From Coprinellus micaceus (taxonomy: Eukaryota > Basidiomycota > Agaricomycetes > Agaricales > Psathyrellaceae), in the NCBI GenBank assembly GCA_951394405.1, contig OX596338.1:3534001-3598000 (forward strand): a stretch of 64,000 bases of DNA, in the 5' to 3' direction. Below, piece after piece: positions 44,248 through 55,552 of the stretch. How positions within the stretch are numbered: position 1 is the stretch's first letter; each line of letters starts with the position of its first letter. A model generated the notes under the pieces. The model was not told where the DNA came from. It ran no database searches and worked only from the letters and a program-made list of their open reading frames with translations. The position numbers were made by a program, and so were the translations under genes.

Positions 44248-45993
44248 ATGGATCCAGTGGCCTTCGCGCAGTTGGTCGAATTTGGGAATGCTCAACGGAA
44301 TGTGACAGTAAGTGGTTTCTTGGTTTGTCGCAGATGGTATGGCTTATCTGCATGCTGAAATTTGTAGTACCTTCTCAGTGAGTTACCGGACACGCTCTTT
44401 CCGGTCGACTCTCTTCGCTAACACTACCCCCCTATAGTAGCAAGCCTCGCCCTCGTCGTGCGTTCTAGTACCTAGCTACATTTCGGATCAGTTTCTCAAA
44501 AACGTTGCAGGTGGTCGACACCCTCCACATGTTGCCGGAAGAGGTATGTAGATGCCTGGATCCCTCACCAAGTAAGGGCCTAAGGCATTGACTGAACTTC
44601 CCGCGATTCCGAAGGTGGGACTGATATGGGGAGCGGATTGGAATGTCGGCAAAGTGCTTTATCTGTGCTGCCGATACCTCGTTTTTGTCGATCTCATTCC
44701 CGCCCTTATTTGTGAGTGCATTCTTCGGCAAGCCTTCTTCCCCTTGGAGCCTGCTGAAGTTGTCTCGAAGATAATATGTCGAGAACGTTATCGGTCTCTG
44801 TGAGTCTCCCTTAACACATCCACGGCCTTGAAGTTCATATCACTTGCAGCAATGTCAACGAACATTCGCCCCTGGGTCAGGTGAGTCTAGTCTTGTCCTA
44901 GGATAGCACACAGAATATCTGACTTGGTGAAGTTTTGACATTATCAGGAGTAGTGTTAGCAGAAGGTGAGCATCGGACCTCATCTGGTCATCCCCAGCCT
45001 CACTAACCATTCACCAAGCTCTGCTCTATCTACGCGTGTATGCGCTCTCCGCAGGATCTCGGGCTGTCGGCATCTGCCTCAGTGTTCTCTTCCTCGTACG
45101 TCCTTCGTTACATAACACGCTCGCTTCGGGTCGAACGACGCAGCGTATGCGCTCATAGGGTCTCCATGGTGCGGCTTATGGGTTCCTGGCCAAATTCATC
45201 CAGTCATTGGAATGTAGGCAGCCGATTGAACCTATGCCAGTTATCGCGACTAACGGTGCTACCATCGACAGACGTTCCTTCGCCGATACCTACACTCATC
45301 AGCTGCCTCCAAGTCAAGGGTGAGAGCGGTAGACTTGAGGTTGTGTTCATTCTTGTGCTATGCAGTGAGCTGGGTACGCCGACCCTTTGCCTTGCGAACC
45401 GGATTGCCAACTGGTACTGACATAGGCTTCGTGTAGTGTGCCTCGTGCTCACCCTCTGGATCCTCTTCACAAAGTACAGGGGGTCCAAAAGTCCATTTGT
45501 CTCGATGTTCTATCGAGACGGGCTTGGATATTTCCTCTTGCTTTCAGGTAACATGATCCGGCTACATCCACTTCAACGGTCGCTGATACGTCTCCACCCC
45601 AGCCATAACTCTAGGGAACATTATTTGCCAACTTGTTGCTCCGGTACGTCAGTTCTAATCGCTGACGCGGCTCTTCGCTCATACTCGCCCATTCCAGCCT
45701 GGATACACCATTCTACTTGCGAAGTGAGCTCCCGAATCGTGATTAATTTTGTGGTACCCTTGGCTGATACTCTGTTGAACAGCCCGCAGTTGGTATTGCA
45801 CTCCATCTTGGCCACCAGGATGGTGCTCCATATTCGTGGTTTAATCCGGAGCGGAAGCGGGCAAGGAAGCTCTGGGGCGATGGAGCTCTCGTCCATCGGA
45901 TATGCCGCCAACGCCAACCTGCAGGTGGGAGCTTCTCCGGAGATTCCGAAAACTCCTGTAAGGTTAGGTGGTAGGACACCGCATTGGGCCTGA
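44248..45993 (+). CDS. DUF6533 seven-helix membrane protein, 303 aa
   Basis: Agaricomycete family of unknown function with about seven membrane helices. Thirteen exons were pieced together: 44248-44307, 44368-44377, 44438-44457, 44511-44543, 44615-44711, 44771-44799, 44850-44880, 44948-44965, 45019-45095, 45159-45213, 45272-45373, 45437-45547 and 45725-45993 (912 nt, in frame). Family marks are YLLIASLALVVVDTLHMLPE (exons 2-4), VGLIWGADWNVGKVLYLCCR, LLYLRVYALSAGSRAVG, CLVLTLWILFTKYRGSK then FYRDGLGYFLL, and LVLHSILATRMVLHIRG. Exon 2 is only 10 nt. The last intron (177 nt) could hide a further exon. The extreme C terminus is uncertain. Confidence 0.8.
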
Positions 45994-46397
45994 TTTGGGG
46001 GGTATCTATAAGGAAGGGTTTTACCAGATTATACCGTTTAGAACGTTGACGCAAGAGGCGCAGATGTGGTGGACGGACGTTGAGCAAACTCCCTGCGGTG
46101 AGGGCCCCGTACGCAAAGCGGCATCGACGATAAGGAAGCGTCGCAAACCAGCATATCCCAGTTCCACGCATCTCGTTCGCAACGTCCAGGATTACGCCGG
46201 TGAGGTGATTCTCCCGAGAGCGGGCTTCACAACGCGGAGATGCCGTATCGGGGATGGGAGCCCGATGACGCTGCGGTCAGTAACAAAGGGGGAGGGCATA
46301 CATGGGGAGACATGATGAGACGAAGAATGCCACGACCATGCTCAGCGATGAACACTGGCAAGTGCGACGGTGGGGAGGCTTCAGAGAAGGGATGCCG

Positions 46398-46900
46398 TCC
46401 CCGGAGGAGAGACCGACGGCCCTGTCTCCCCTCTCTGCTAACCGGGCATCCCCGTATGCGAGAGGCCGTGTGGGTGAAGGGGAATCTGACGCCTTGTGTT
46501 CTCCTGGGTGGATCCTCTTGCGACCACAACCAGCGATCCCCGAGTTCGACAAATCCCGAACGACGAGCCTTCACGTAGTAATGGGTGCTATCCCTGGAAG
46601 AGAGACCGACGGCCCTGTCTCAACTCCCTTCTAATCAAGCACCCTTACACGAGAGTACACGCCGTAGCCGGAAATCTGCCATGACTGCGGACGATAGCGG
46701 GCGAGCGAGGAGGGATACGGGGTAAAGGGGTAAGGGCGGGTTCACTTCGCGACGGCCACAACCAGAGCATCCTAAGGCGCGACGAGTCCCCGACGATTAA
46801 GCTTCACAAGACGAGGATGTCGTCCCTGGAGAAGAGGCCGACGGCCCTGCCCCAACTCTCTTATAATCAGGCATCGCCGTATGTGAGAGGCCGCGCGTTG
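46398..46900. repeat. degenerate ~200-bp tandem repeat, three units
   Basis: Units begin near 46398, 46591 and 46823 with TCC(C/T)(C/T)GGA(G/A)GA. They share GACGGCCCTG, then AACTC-CTTCTAATCA-GCA and GTATG-GAGAGGCCG in diverged form. The intervening DNA is also related (GACCACAACCAGCGATCC against GGCCACAACCAGAGCATCC). No protein frame is conserved across the units. Confidence 0.65.
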
Positions 46901-47610
46901 GGGAGGGAAGTCTGGCATAGAGATGGTGGTGGGAGGGAAGGAAGAGGAGCAAGGAACGGATGCGAGAGATCGGCGGCCAATATATGTGCTTGGTCATGTT
47001 TGGTCTCCAAGTCCAGGGGCGACTGCGCTCCACAGTGACATAGTAGGTGCTGCCCTGAGCGGTGCTGGAGAGGGAGTGTATTCGACTCCCCATCGTGAAT
47101 ATAGGTGTCAACGCGAATTTAAACGGTTTTGTTTTTGCCCGCCCTTGAGAATCTCACCCCAGGGTTCCTTTCCATGCCCTTCCCACGGAAAACATGCATG
47201 TGAACGTTGTGGGCGCTTATTCGGCCCTCGGCGGGTCCTTGTAAATACCCACAGCCAGATAAGGCGAATTCTCGTGAAAAAACAAGAGTAAAGGCCCTTA
47301 AGCGACCTTCGGACACTCATTGGAGCATATTGCGCCAGGTAAACCTCTCAAAGGAATTTCTACGAAGCGCGTCGTGGTTCACTATGACGCGTCGGCTTGC
47401 GCTCCGAGATTGCAGTACTTTCGCTGGTAGTGCCTGATAATATGACATTTCATTGGTTCCAATAGATCATAGGGCGTACTAGGCATCAGGAGCATAATCT
47501 ATAATCCTCAAGCCACTGGGGGCCCGAGAAGATCTCCCTCGGACGTACCCCGCCAGTCGAACAAAACGCAAGACACCCACGGTCTGCTCGCAGATCCGCC
47601 TCCTACTCTT
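46901..47610. other. intergenic stretch upstream of U6 copy 1
   Basis: No coding feature. The last 20 bp before U6 (GCAGATCCGCCTCCTACTCT) resemble the bases just upstream of the second U6 copy (GCCAGATCGCACCTACTTAT on its strand), which suggests a shared promoter-proximal element. Confidence 0.45.
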
Positions 47611-47634
47611 GTCCCCTTCGGGGTGACATACGAA

Positions 47635-47665
<31 letters not shown>

Positions 47666-47732
47666 GGCCCCTGCACAAGGATGACACGCTTTCCCGGAGT
47701 GGTAGACCTACGGGTCTCAATATTTATTTTTT
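47611..47732 (+). ncRNA. U6 spliceosomal RNA, copy 1
   Basis: Contains the near-invariant U6 core: GGAACGATACAGAGAAGATT with the ACAGAGA box, AGCATGGCCCCTGCACAAGG and ATGACACGC of the internal stem-loop. The 5' end forms the usual short hairpin (CCCC-TTCG-GGGT). The 3' part differs from common U6: after ACACGC comes TTTCCCGGAGTGGT and then a stable AGACC-TACG-GGTCT hairpin. Transcription would end at the T6 run at 47727-47732, the Pol III terminator. No intron interrupts the core. I see no clear TATA box at -30. Confidence 0.96.
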
Positions 47733-48017
47733 CCTCTCCAAATTCCAAATTTCCAATCCATTGTGTCCCCTGGGCCCCGCAATCACCAATGTTGAATGAG
47801 ATCATCATTTGAGATGGCTGGTCGCTACTCAATATCGACGGGCGGAAAGACGACAAATGCATAGAATACAACGAACTATGGAATGACAGCGTGGGGTATA
47901 GACAATCCGCAATGTGTATTATATCTTACATGAAGGGAAATCAAGGGACAGCGATGAGAACGGTAAATGGAACGGTCCTCGAGCCTAAGTAACTCTCGCT
48001 AAGGTAGGAAGAAGCCC

Positions 48018-49833
48018 TCAATCAGAGTCATCGCTGTCACTATCACTGGGTCCCTGCACCCTGAAGCCAACACTACTCCCAGGCCTGCTTCCCGCTCTAC
48101 TGGCGGCGCGGCTCCTCGAACCACCGGCCCATCCTCCGCCCTGAGCCGATGCCGCCCTGGAGCTACTTCTTGTCCTACCCGTCGCACTGGCGCTGATGCT
48201 AGTTCTCCTCTGCCTCCCCGAGGTCTCCCAGTCTCTCACCTCATCTACACTCCTCGTGCTCATGCTCTCCAACCTCAGTAGCAGAACGCACGGCATGTTA
48301 ACCACCTGAGGCCCATGCTGGTTTAGCCACCTGCGCATGATGTCCGAAGATTCTGGGTCCTCTGTGGGATCGACCACTTCGAGCCCAGCCCACCAAACAA
48401 ATCCTCTGAGATAATCAAGTCGCCTCATCCCCTCGCCTAGTACGCCACCAGGCGCACCCGAGTCCCTGCCACGGTTGAAGCGGTAAGCCCCCGCCACAGC
48501 CTGCTGAAGCTCCCGTGGGATGGCGCCCCAGTCTCCCTTGGACGTCATCTTCTTCAATTCATAGTGTATCTGCTCGATGATCTCCCCACAGGTCACCCCG
48601 ATTTTGGGGTTCTTGGCGTCGACGGTGAAGCACCAGGGATAGGTCTGGATAGTGGTAAGAATTCGAACCTGGGTCGTGCGAGGGAATGTCGCCGGGTCGT
48701 CGCGCCCCCCGGACCAGGACTTGTGTGCGGGATCTTTGGAGTAGTGGATTGTCGACGACGGGAAGAGGACGTTCCATTTTAGGTGCCCAGATGATGACGT
48801 CGCGGGAGCTTGGAGGATGGGGTTGACCTTCAGCTTGGCGCCGACGATCTTCATGATGAAGGGGTTGAGGACCGGGTGGTCTGCAGCAGCGCCCTCGTCA
48901 GTTCAGCAGCAGGAGAAGGTCAGCACAATACCCACAATTTTCTCCAGGAGCAAACTCGTTAACTCGATCAGCGATATCGGCAATGGGCCTTCTCGAAGTC
49001 ATTCCTCCGCCTCCGCCACCGCCTCCTCCCATGCTCATTGCGGCCATCCCTCCAGCTAGTGCATCCATTCCACCCCAAGCCCCTGCAAGAGGCTGGTGCA
49101 TTGCAGCGGCGGGGGTAAATCCCCAGCCACCTCCCCCAGCTCCACCACCCCAGTTTGCTGGGGGGACAACGGGGGCACTCATGTGGCCTCCACCAAACGC
49201 CCCAGGCCCAGGGAACCCTCCAGCAGCAGCAGCTCTTGCGGCCTGTGCTTGAGCTTGTGCATGTTGCATTGCCGCCGCTTGATTTTGGTGGTTGCTTGGG
49301 GCCGAGAGGGGAATAGCACCGGGTGCTGCAGGCGTCATTCCAAAGGCCGGATAACCAACATAGTCGAAGGACATCCCATTCGCATGGATTCCTCCTCCAT
49401 GTGGTTGGAAGCCCCCCGGTAGCTGAGGCGGTTGGGCAGGGGTGTGAGGGGTGAACATGCCTGGGGGAATGAAACCTTGAACGTTGGGAGACATGTACGC
49501 CATGTTCATCATGTATGGCGAGCCCCCTGCCATCTGACCGGGCGGCATTGCTGGCGTCATCATCGGGTACCCTCCAAAAGCTGCGTATGCAGGGGTGTTG
49601 GGGAACATGGCAGGTTGTGCGGGGCCTGCACCACCTTGGCTGGGAGGATAAGCGCTCGCTGGCCATGGAGTCGATGGCGTTGTTGGAAGACCTTGGCCAT
49701 TAAAGCCCTGATTGGAACCGGAGGATGAGGAGGATGCGAGTTGAGGGATCACTGGTGGTTGTGGAGATCCAGATGGTGAGGCGAGTGGTGGGATGAAGGG
49801 GGTGGTATGGGGGCTAGCACGTCGTGAGGCCAT
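48018..49833 (-). CDS. DUF6699-domain protein with low-complexity N terminus, 586 aa
   Basis: Exons are 49833-48936 and 48880-48018 (intron 55 nt, phase 1). Residues 1-280 are Pro/Gly/Ala/Met-rich and probably disordered. The domain starts at FAPGENYHPVLNPFIMKIVG across the junction and continues LKVNPILQ, LKWNVLFPSSTI, AKNPKIGVTCGEIIEQIHYE and RLDYLRGFVWWAGLEVVDP, as in DUF6699. The tail is Ser/Gly/Arg-rich and ends in an acidic SDSDDSD. Function unknown. The family is expanded in agaricomycetes, and a shorter member lies at 54.3 kb. Confidence 0.88.
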
Positions 49834-50571
49834 AGTATGTCAGATCGTTAGAATCGCTGTGATTAGCCATCGTCAGGATATGCAAAAAAATCCCTTCAGG
49901 AGCGGGTCACGCACTATATCGCAGTTCTGTTGCTAGAATCAACTGGGCGCCTATCGGAAGCAAATTAGCCACAGGTTGTCCCTTCTTGCGAAGCACCACC
50001 GCACGTTATGATTTCCCTTGGTATTGACGCCCGATAGTCGTAGATGTTATAAGATGGGATGTTCTGTTGCTCCTGAAGGGATGAAGGCGAGAAGCATCAG
50101 CCCAACGGCACGGAGAACTGGGAAACAGCTTTCGCTGTGTGGCGCCCATGCAGTGCCAGGACGTACCTCTGGGGCAGCGAGCACTGCTTTGGGGTGTTGC
50201 CGTGGATCGATCGTGTACTGTATCAAGGATGAGATTCGGGGGTTCCTGAGAGTCTTCACAAAGTGGTATCGAGGAATGACTCGAATGTCGACTGTCAGGA
50301 AGAGTGTCATGAGTCAATACAAGCCAAATGGAATGGGAGGAATCGACCCACAATCTAACCCGACCCGGCGCGAGAATCAGGCGGAGCCCGGATCTCGAAG
50401 GCTAAGTATTAGGAATCGCAGAGTCGAAGTTGTCTGTGGTCAAAAGACGCGTTCATGGTTTAGAACAACGGAAACCCGAATCGGTATGATATGATGCAGG
50501 AACATGGGCAAAGGGGAGCCATAGACCCCGAGAGATAAGATTAGATCTATGTAATCGTCCCCTGAATGCGA
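49834..50571. other. intergenic stretch
   Basis: Upstream flank of the DUF6699 gene and 3' flank of the F-box gene. A plus-strand frame at 50018-50494 is open for 158 codons but has no recognisable content. Confidence 0.4.
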
Positions 50572-51981
50572 TTACAGGTTGAGGGGGTACCCTCTGTGAT
50601 CAAGCAATGCAAGACTGGGGGCAGCCAAAGACGCCAGGTCCCCGGCAAGGACGCTGTGCTTAGTGAAGTAGACGACATCCCTTTCTGAGACGAACTGCAC
50701 GGCCGTGCAACTGGGGAGGGTCCTCTCGTCCCCGACCACCGCCTTCCGCACGAACATCAACATTTCCTGGTAAGCTCCCGCATCGAATTTCTTATTCATC
50801 CTCCTAACCCTCAGCTTCCTCACCGTCGGAAGTTTCTCAGGAAAGGCGAAGCTCCATACCTCACCCTCTCGTCCCCGCTGGCCCTGGGTGGCCGACCGAC
50901 TGTTCCAGTTGAAGAATAGGCCAAGCTCCTCGAGGTTTGTGCAATGCCGCGCAATCATAGAAAAGAACTGCAGTTGTGGTGAGTCCTCCGAAAGGATCTT
51001 GTGGTACGCACAGTCCATCGAGGTAATCTTGTGCCCATGAACTTCAAGCATTGTCGGGACGGGAATTTCGCCACCCATCATCTCCATGTCCATGGGCCCA
51101 ACGATAGGCATATGGAATAAGATGCGATGCAGGTTGGGATACAGGTCGCGCCCGTCTTCGGTGTGGAGGATGTACAGGTCAGGACGCGAAAGAGTCCACT
51201 CGAGGCGCAAGACCATCTGCGTCACCTTGACCATCGGTTTCGAGAGTAGCGGGACCTCTGGTTCGTTCCAGTAAGCTTCGGCGACGACGTCGACCTTCGG
51301 TCTGTGAATAGATCGAAGGTTTGGATGCGAGCTGAGAAAAGGGGTCCAGACGGAGTCGGGGACTCGCAGGAGGGCATAATCAGATTTTTCGTCGATCCAT
51401 GAGATTGTTTCCAAGGTGGGGGAGACAGTGGAAAGGAAGTTGGCTTCCTTGAGAGCTGCGCTGGTCTTGTATGAGAACGAGTGCCTGACCACAAGTGACT
51501 TGAGATTGGGAAGAAGGCTGAGGAGTTCTCGGAGTTGGGAGAAGATGTGTATGACTCGAGGCTCGTCTGTGTCGTCGCCATCTTTGGGAGCTATGATGTC
51601 CATCCGGCGAACTAGTTCTCCTCTTGGTATCCCGCTTTGAGCAATTTGGCTGATTGTTTGGATGAGGGAATTTAAGGAGCTGAATCTCTTGAGAATGAGA
51701 TGCTGGTACAGCAACGGTTGGACGAGTTCCCGCCAGTCCCTGCACACTTGCGCAATATGCGATTTGGTGGCCTGTTAAGGATGAAAAATATGGTGTCAGT
51801 CTACGCTGAGGTCCGCTTCGAGATAACTTACGATCGCGCTGCGAACGCGCCTCTGCTCAAGGTCTTGTCGATAGTAATGGAAATGGGGAGTGTGTAGTGG
51901 AGGGCGCTCAGCACCCGGCCCATGAGTCGCCACTTTGAAAACGTGCTCCCATATTTCAGGTGGAAGTCTGGTGGAGTCCAT
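50572..51981 (-). CDS. F-box protein, 449 aa
   Basis: Exons are 51981-51832 and 51771-50572 (intron 60 nt, phase 0). The F-box runs RLPPEIWEHVFKVAT, then after the intron SHIAQVCRDWRELVQPLLYQ. The downstream region has irregular leucine-rich units (FSQLRELLSLLPNLKSLVVR, HCTNLEELGLFFNW, LPTVRKLRVRRM). Layout and intron position match the F-box gene at 38.3 kb (one intron between the two halves of the F-box), although the sequences have diverged. Probably an SCF substrate receptor with unknown target. Confidence 0.85.
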
Positions 51982-52473
51982 AAGAGTGGGAGGTGAGATC
52001 CAACTGCTGCCGCCCTTGGGGCTCTCTTAGGATTATATACCAGATGGAAATACCCATAGAAGACTCCGTGGCAACCACTGGTCGTTGGAAGCAGTCCTGA
52101 GGCGGTGCGAGTCATCTGAGAGCCTCTCAAATACTTCGATGTGCCAGATAAAAGTCAATTGAAGACGGTGCTGCTGCCTGGCACTCATGTCGATGTATAC
52201 CACAATAGCACTGCTTCCAAAAAGGTCCTGCTGTGCGTTGTTCTTATGGAATGGTGGACGGGCGGTGGTAGAGGGGTACTTGTGAGGTTTCAGGACATTG
52301 GGGAGTAGAAGAGGCCCGAGAGAATGTTGCGATGTGGTGAAAGGGAAGAGAGGGTCGGATGAGTTGGGAAAAAGGCGCCCGTGGCTAAGGCCGTCGTCAA
52401 ACAGAGCCAAAGTATGACATCGCGTCGACGTGTTCGATCAGCGCGTCAGTTGCGAATCTCATCCGGTACCCTC
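51982..52473. other. divergent promoter region (F-box / WBP1)
   Basis: Holds the promoters of the F-box gene (-) and WBP1 (+). An in-frame ATG at 52414 lies upstream of the WBP1 start I chose. No other feature is seen. Confidence 0.4.
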
Positions 52474-53986
52474 ATGTTCTCCATTCGCAGATGGTGTCTT
52501 TTGGTATTGTCCGTAGCAAGTCTACTCTGTGCGGAAGCGAAGTCGAGCACCGGAGACTCTGTCCTGGTCGTGGTTGACCCAAAGAATCAGGACCAGTACT
52601 CGACATTCTTCGAGGGTCTGAAGAGTGAGTTCCATGCGCTTCGGTGCAGCTCAGAGGATCTAGGAGCTGATTTTGTACAAAGACGGTGGATATGACCTTA
52701 CATTCAGGTCTCCCAAGGCGGAGGGTCCCGTCGTCATCGAGGACGATGCGCCGAACTTCGCCCACGTCATTCTCCTCGCGCCTGAAGCCCGCAGTAAGTT
52801 ACACGGTATATTGTGGAAAGGGACCTTTCTGACAGTTTATAGACCTTGGAAAGGATATTACTCCTCAGTCAATAGTGCGACTGCTCTCGCAAAAGACGAA
52901 CGTGATTGTCGCCCTCCCCACAAAACAATCTCCTCTGCACTCCCTCGCCGCAGAGTTCTCCCTCATTCTCCCACCGCCCAACACTCCTCTCATCTCCTAC
53001 TTCCCCAAGCGAGACACGCCCTCGACACTCATTCCCATCAAGGTTGAAGACCATTCCAGTCCAGCCTTGACCAAGCACATCGAGCCCGTCTGGTTCTCCG
53101 GGATTCCGGCGTCCCTAGGCAACAACCCCCTCCTTGTCCCCATCTTGCGCGCCCCCTCCGAGAGCTTCGCATCCGAGACGACTGTTACCAGTGGCTCCGC
53201 GGACGCCGTTGTTGACTCCGTAGAGCGAGGCGGCGAGGGTCTCTGGGCAGGGAGCTCGCTTTCCCTCGTCACCGGGTTCCAGGCCACCAACGGCGCACGT
53301 ATCACCTTCGTCGGAGGCGCGGAGATCCTCAGCGACGAGCTCGCACAGAAGGAGACAGACCCTCACCGTCAGTCGGGTAACGCTGCCTTCTCGAGGGAAG
53401 TAGCAGCGTGGACCTTCCAGGAGAACCTAGTGATGCGCATCGACAAGGTCGAGCATCACCTCGTCAACGCCACCGACTCACCCAAGGAGCAGTATACCAA
53501 CAATGACCAGGTTGTGTTCTCGACGTATATCTCGAAGTGGAACCCCACCAAGGGCAAGTGGGAGCCGTATTCCGGTTTGAAAGACCTCCAGCTTGAGTTC
53601 ACAATGCTCGACCCCTTCATTCGTACCAGTTTGCCTCCCGTGCGTGGCGCACCAGGAAAATACTCCACGTCCTTCCGCGCCCCTGATCGTCATGGTGTCT
53701 TCAAGTTTGTCGTTGACTACAAGCGCAAGGGGTGAGTGCCTTCATTTTTTTTGTTATTTTGTAGCCCCGTTAACTCCTCACCCCTAGGTGGTCTTCCCTT
53801 GAGAGCTCAACCACTGTGCCAGTCGTCCCACCAAGGCATGATGGATACCCTCGATTCCTTAGCGCCGCTTGGCCATACTACGCTGGAGCTATCAGCACGA
53901 GCGTTGCGTTCTTCCTTTTCTCGACGATCTGGCTCGCAGGCGAGGTCAACGAGCGGAAGAAATCCAAGGGTTCCAAGGCTGAGTAG
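52474..53986 (+). CDS. WBP1: oligosaccharyltransferase subunit Wbp1/OST48, 449 aa
   Basis: Essential subunit of the ER oligosaccharyltransferase that transfers glycans to Asn. Exons are 52474-52624, 52683-52793, 52843-53731 and 53788-53986 (1350 nt, in frame). A signal peptide (RRWCLLVLSVASLLCAEA) supports the ATG at 52474 over the in-frame ATG at 52414. Family marks are SVLVVVDPKNQDQYSTFF, GYDLTFRSPK, APNFAHVILLAPEAR, GKDITPQSIVRLL, EPVWFSGIPASLGN, QATNGARITFVGGAEI, YTNNDQVVFSTYISKW and DRHGVFKFVVDYKRKGW. A single membrane helix (AGAISTSVAFFLFSTIWL) precedes a short lysine-rich cytosolic tail (ERKKSKGSK), as expected. The acceptor of intron 1 was chosen to restore GLKNGGYDLTF. Confidence 0.95.
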
Positions 53987-54334
53987 GGTGTCATTGTAGT
54001 ACTGTGTAATGTGGAATCGACTATTTAATCCTCGGGAAGCTTAGTGACTCTGAGAGCGCATCCTCTACCTCTGTTGTGTTTTCAAAACTCTCAAGAAAGC
54101 GCTGGGGGGACTCCGCTCAGGTCCAACCATTCTTACGCTGGGATCGGCGAAGTACCCCTGACGGGCGCTATGTCGGCAGACCCCGGCATCGCCTTGTCTG
54201 ATCGATTACTATTAGCGCCCGGCCGAGCTGTGGACCCCTCTCCAACCCATTTTGGCTCTTAACCTCCATCTCCGCCCTACACACACTTCCCATTTCCCTG
54301 ATACCACACCCTATACCCCTCTTATACCCTCGGA
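53987..54334. other. intergenic stretch
   Basis: 3' flank of WBP1 and promoter of the short DUF6699 gene. No specific element recognised. Confidence 0.4.
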
Positions 54335-55233
54335 ATGGTTGATAGCGTTGGAAAATGGGCCAAGGGAGAACATTGTGTGTACAACAATGGCCCACATTGG
54401 CCATGGGACTCACTGACACGGCGTGTGGCGCAGACGGACCTGTCCTCTCTCAAACGGACCTGTACCTCCTCGGAGTGCCACTCGAGATACATCCTATTCT
54501 TGCGAATGCGGATCCAAGCTTCCATCTGTGCTTTGATTTGACAAATGGTGCGCCTCGCGTTCCCATCTACGGCTATTGTGCAACACCTGACACGCCTTGG
54601 GTTCAGGTCAAACCGTTGGATGGGACAGCAGCGATCGGAATCGCGAAATCCCTTTCACGCAAAGGGACCAGCCCGCGACGATGCCGAGGGTTCAGCAGCT
54701 CATTGTCATAACGCGCTCAAGTCCATGGTGCACGGTCATCATGAACGATAATGGCGTTACACTGGGGGATGTGTGTATTAAACTTTGGCAAGAGTGCGTT
54801 TCAAGTTCCCGTCTCTCCACCACTCCGAATTCTCGACTTGGATCTACACCTGAGATCTAACCGTGTCGTGTGTAGATATTCGCAGAACAACATCACGGAT
54901 GGCGAGTTCAACAGCCTACCGGGGAGGATGCAGGAGGCTGTGAGGCGGACGGCACAGCACCATGCTCAGCAGCTCGCTTCAAACCAATGGGGAGGCGGGT
55001 ACTACCCTGCAGCTGCGCCCCCAACAAATTCATTCAAACGATACGGTTCGTTCGTTTATCTTCCCTTCCCAAACCCTGCCCCTCTGACTGACTGACTTTC
55101 ATTCGATTTAGATTGGCTGAGAGACCGGGTCATGTTTGACCGTCTGATCAAGGGCCCGGAGGATGAGCGGTACATTAAAGATCGGTTGGGCTTCGTGGCT
55201 TCTAATATTTTCGTCATGGAGCTCATGACTTGA
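54335..55233 (+). CDS. DUF6699-domain protein, short form, 208 aa
   Basis: Five exons: 54335-54374, 54434-54606, 54672-54793, 54876-55045 and 55112-55233 (627 nt, in frame). Family marks are YGPVLSQTDLYLLGVPLEIH, FHLCFDLTNGAP, PATMPRVQQLIVITRSSPW, GVTLGDVCIKLWQEYSQN and DWLRDRVMFDRL, ending LGFVASNIFVMELMT. Each junction joins two of these blocks in frame. Unlike the member at 48.0 kb it lacks long disordered tails and is essentially only the domain. Function unknown. Confidence 0.85.
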
Positions 55234-55552
55234 GCCCTTCACGACGATCTTGCATATCACTCCCGAACTGACTTACGACCACTCGTTGCGTCTGCTCCTC
55301 TCTCTGTATTATAGTCTGTGCCAATGTACTTTTATTCCCCATCCCAACCACTCCCCCGCTTGAATGGATGCACGGCCAATGCATTCGTCACGAAATTCAA
55401 CGCTGAGGCCCTTGGAAGGTTATGAAGGATTCAGGGGCTGTGTATCGGACTTCCAAAGTATCTCGAAACACTGTTCGGGCGCTTAATCTGCACAGTTGGC
55501 ACCTTGACAGAGAACCTCCATGACACCCCCACTGTGAATCATCCAACTAGCA
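55234..55552. other. intergenic stretch
   Basis: Short flank between the DUF6699 gene and NACHT gene E. It contains a GGGCGCTTA motif at about 55478. No coding feature. Confidence 0.4.

Noticed and set aside
47508..47720. 70-codon frame over U6, with a related 64-codon frame at 58073-58267
   Set aside because: Its conservation between the two loci comes from the U6 RNA gene on the opposite strand.
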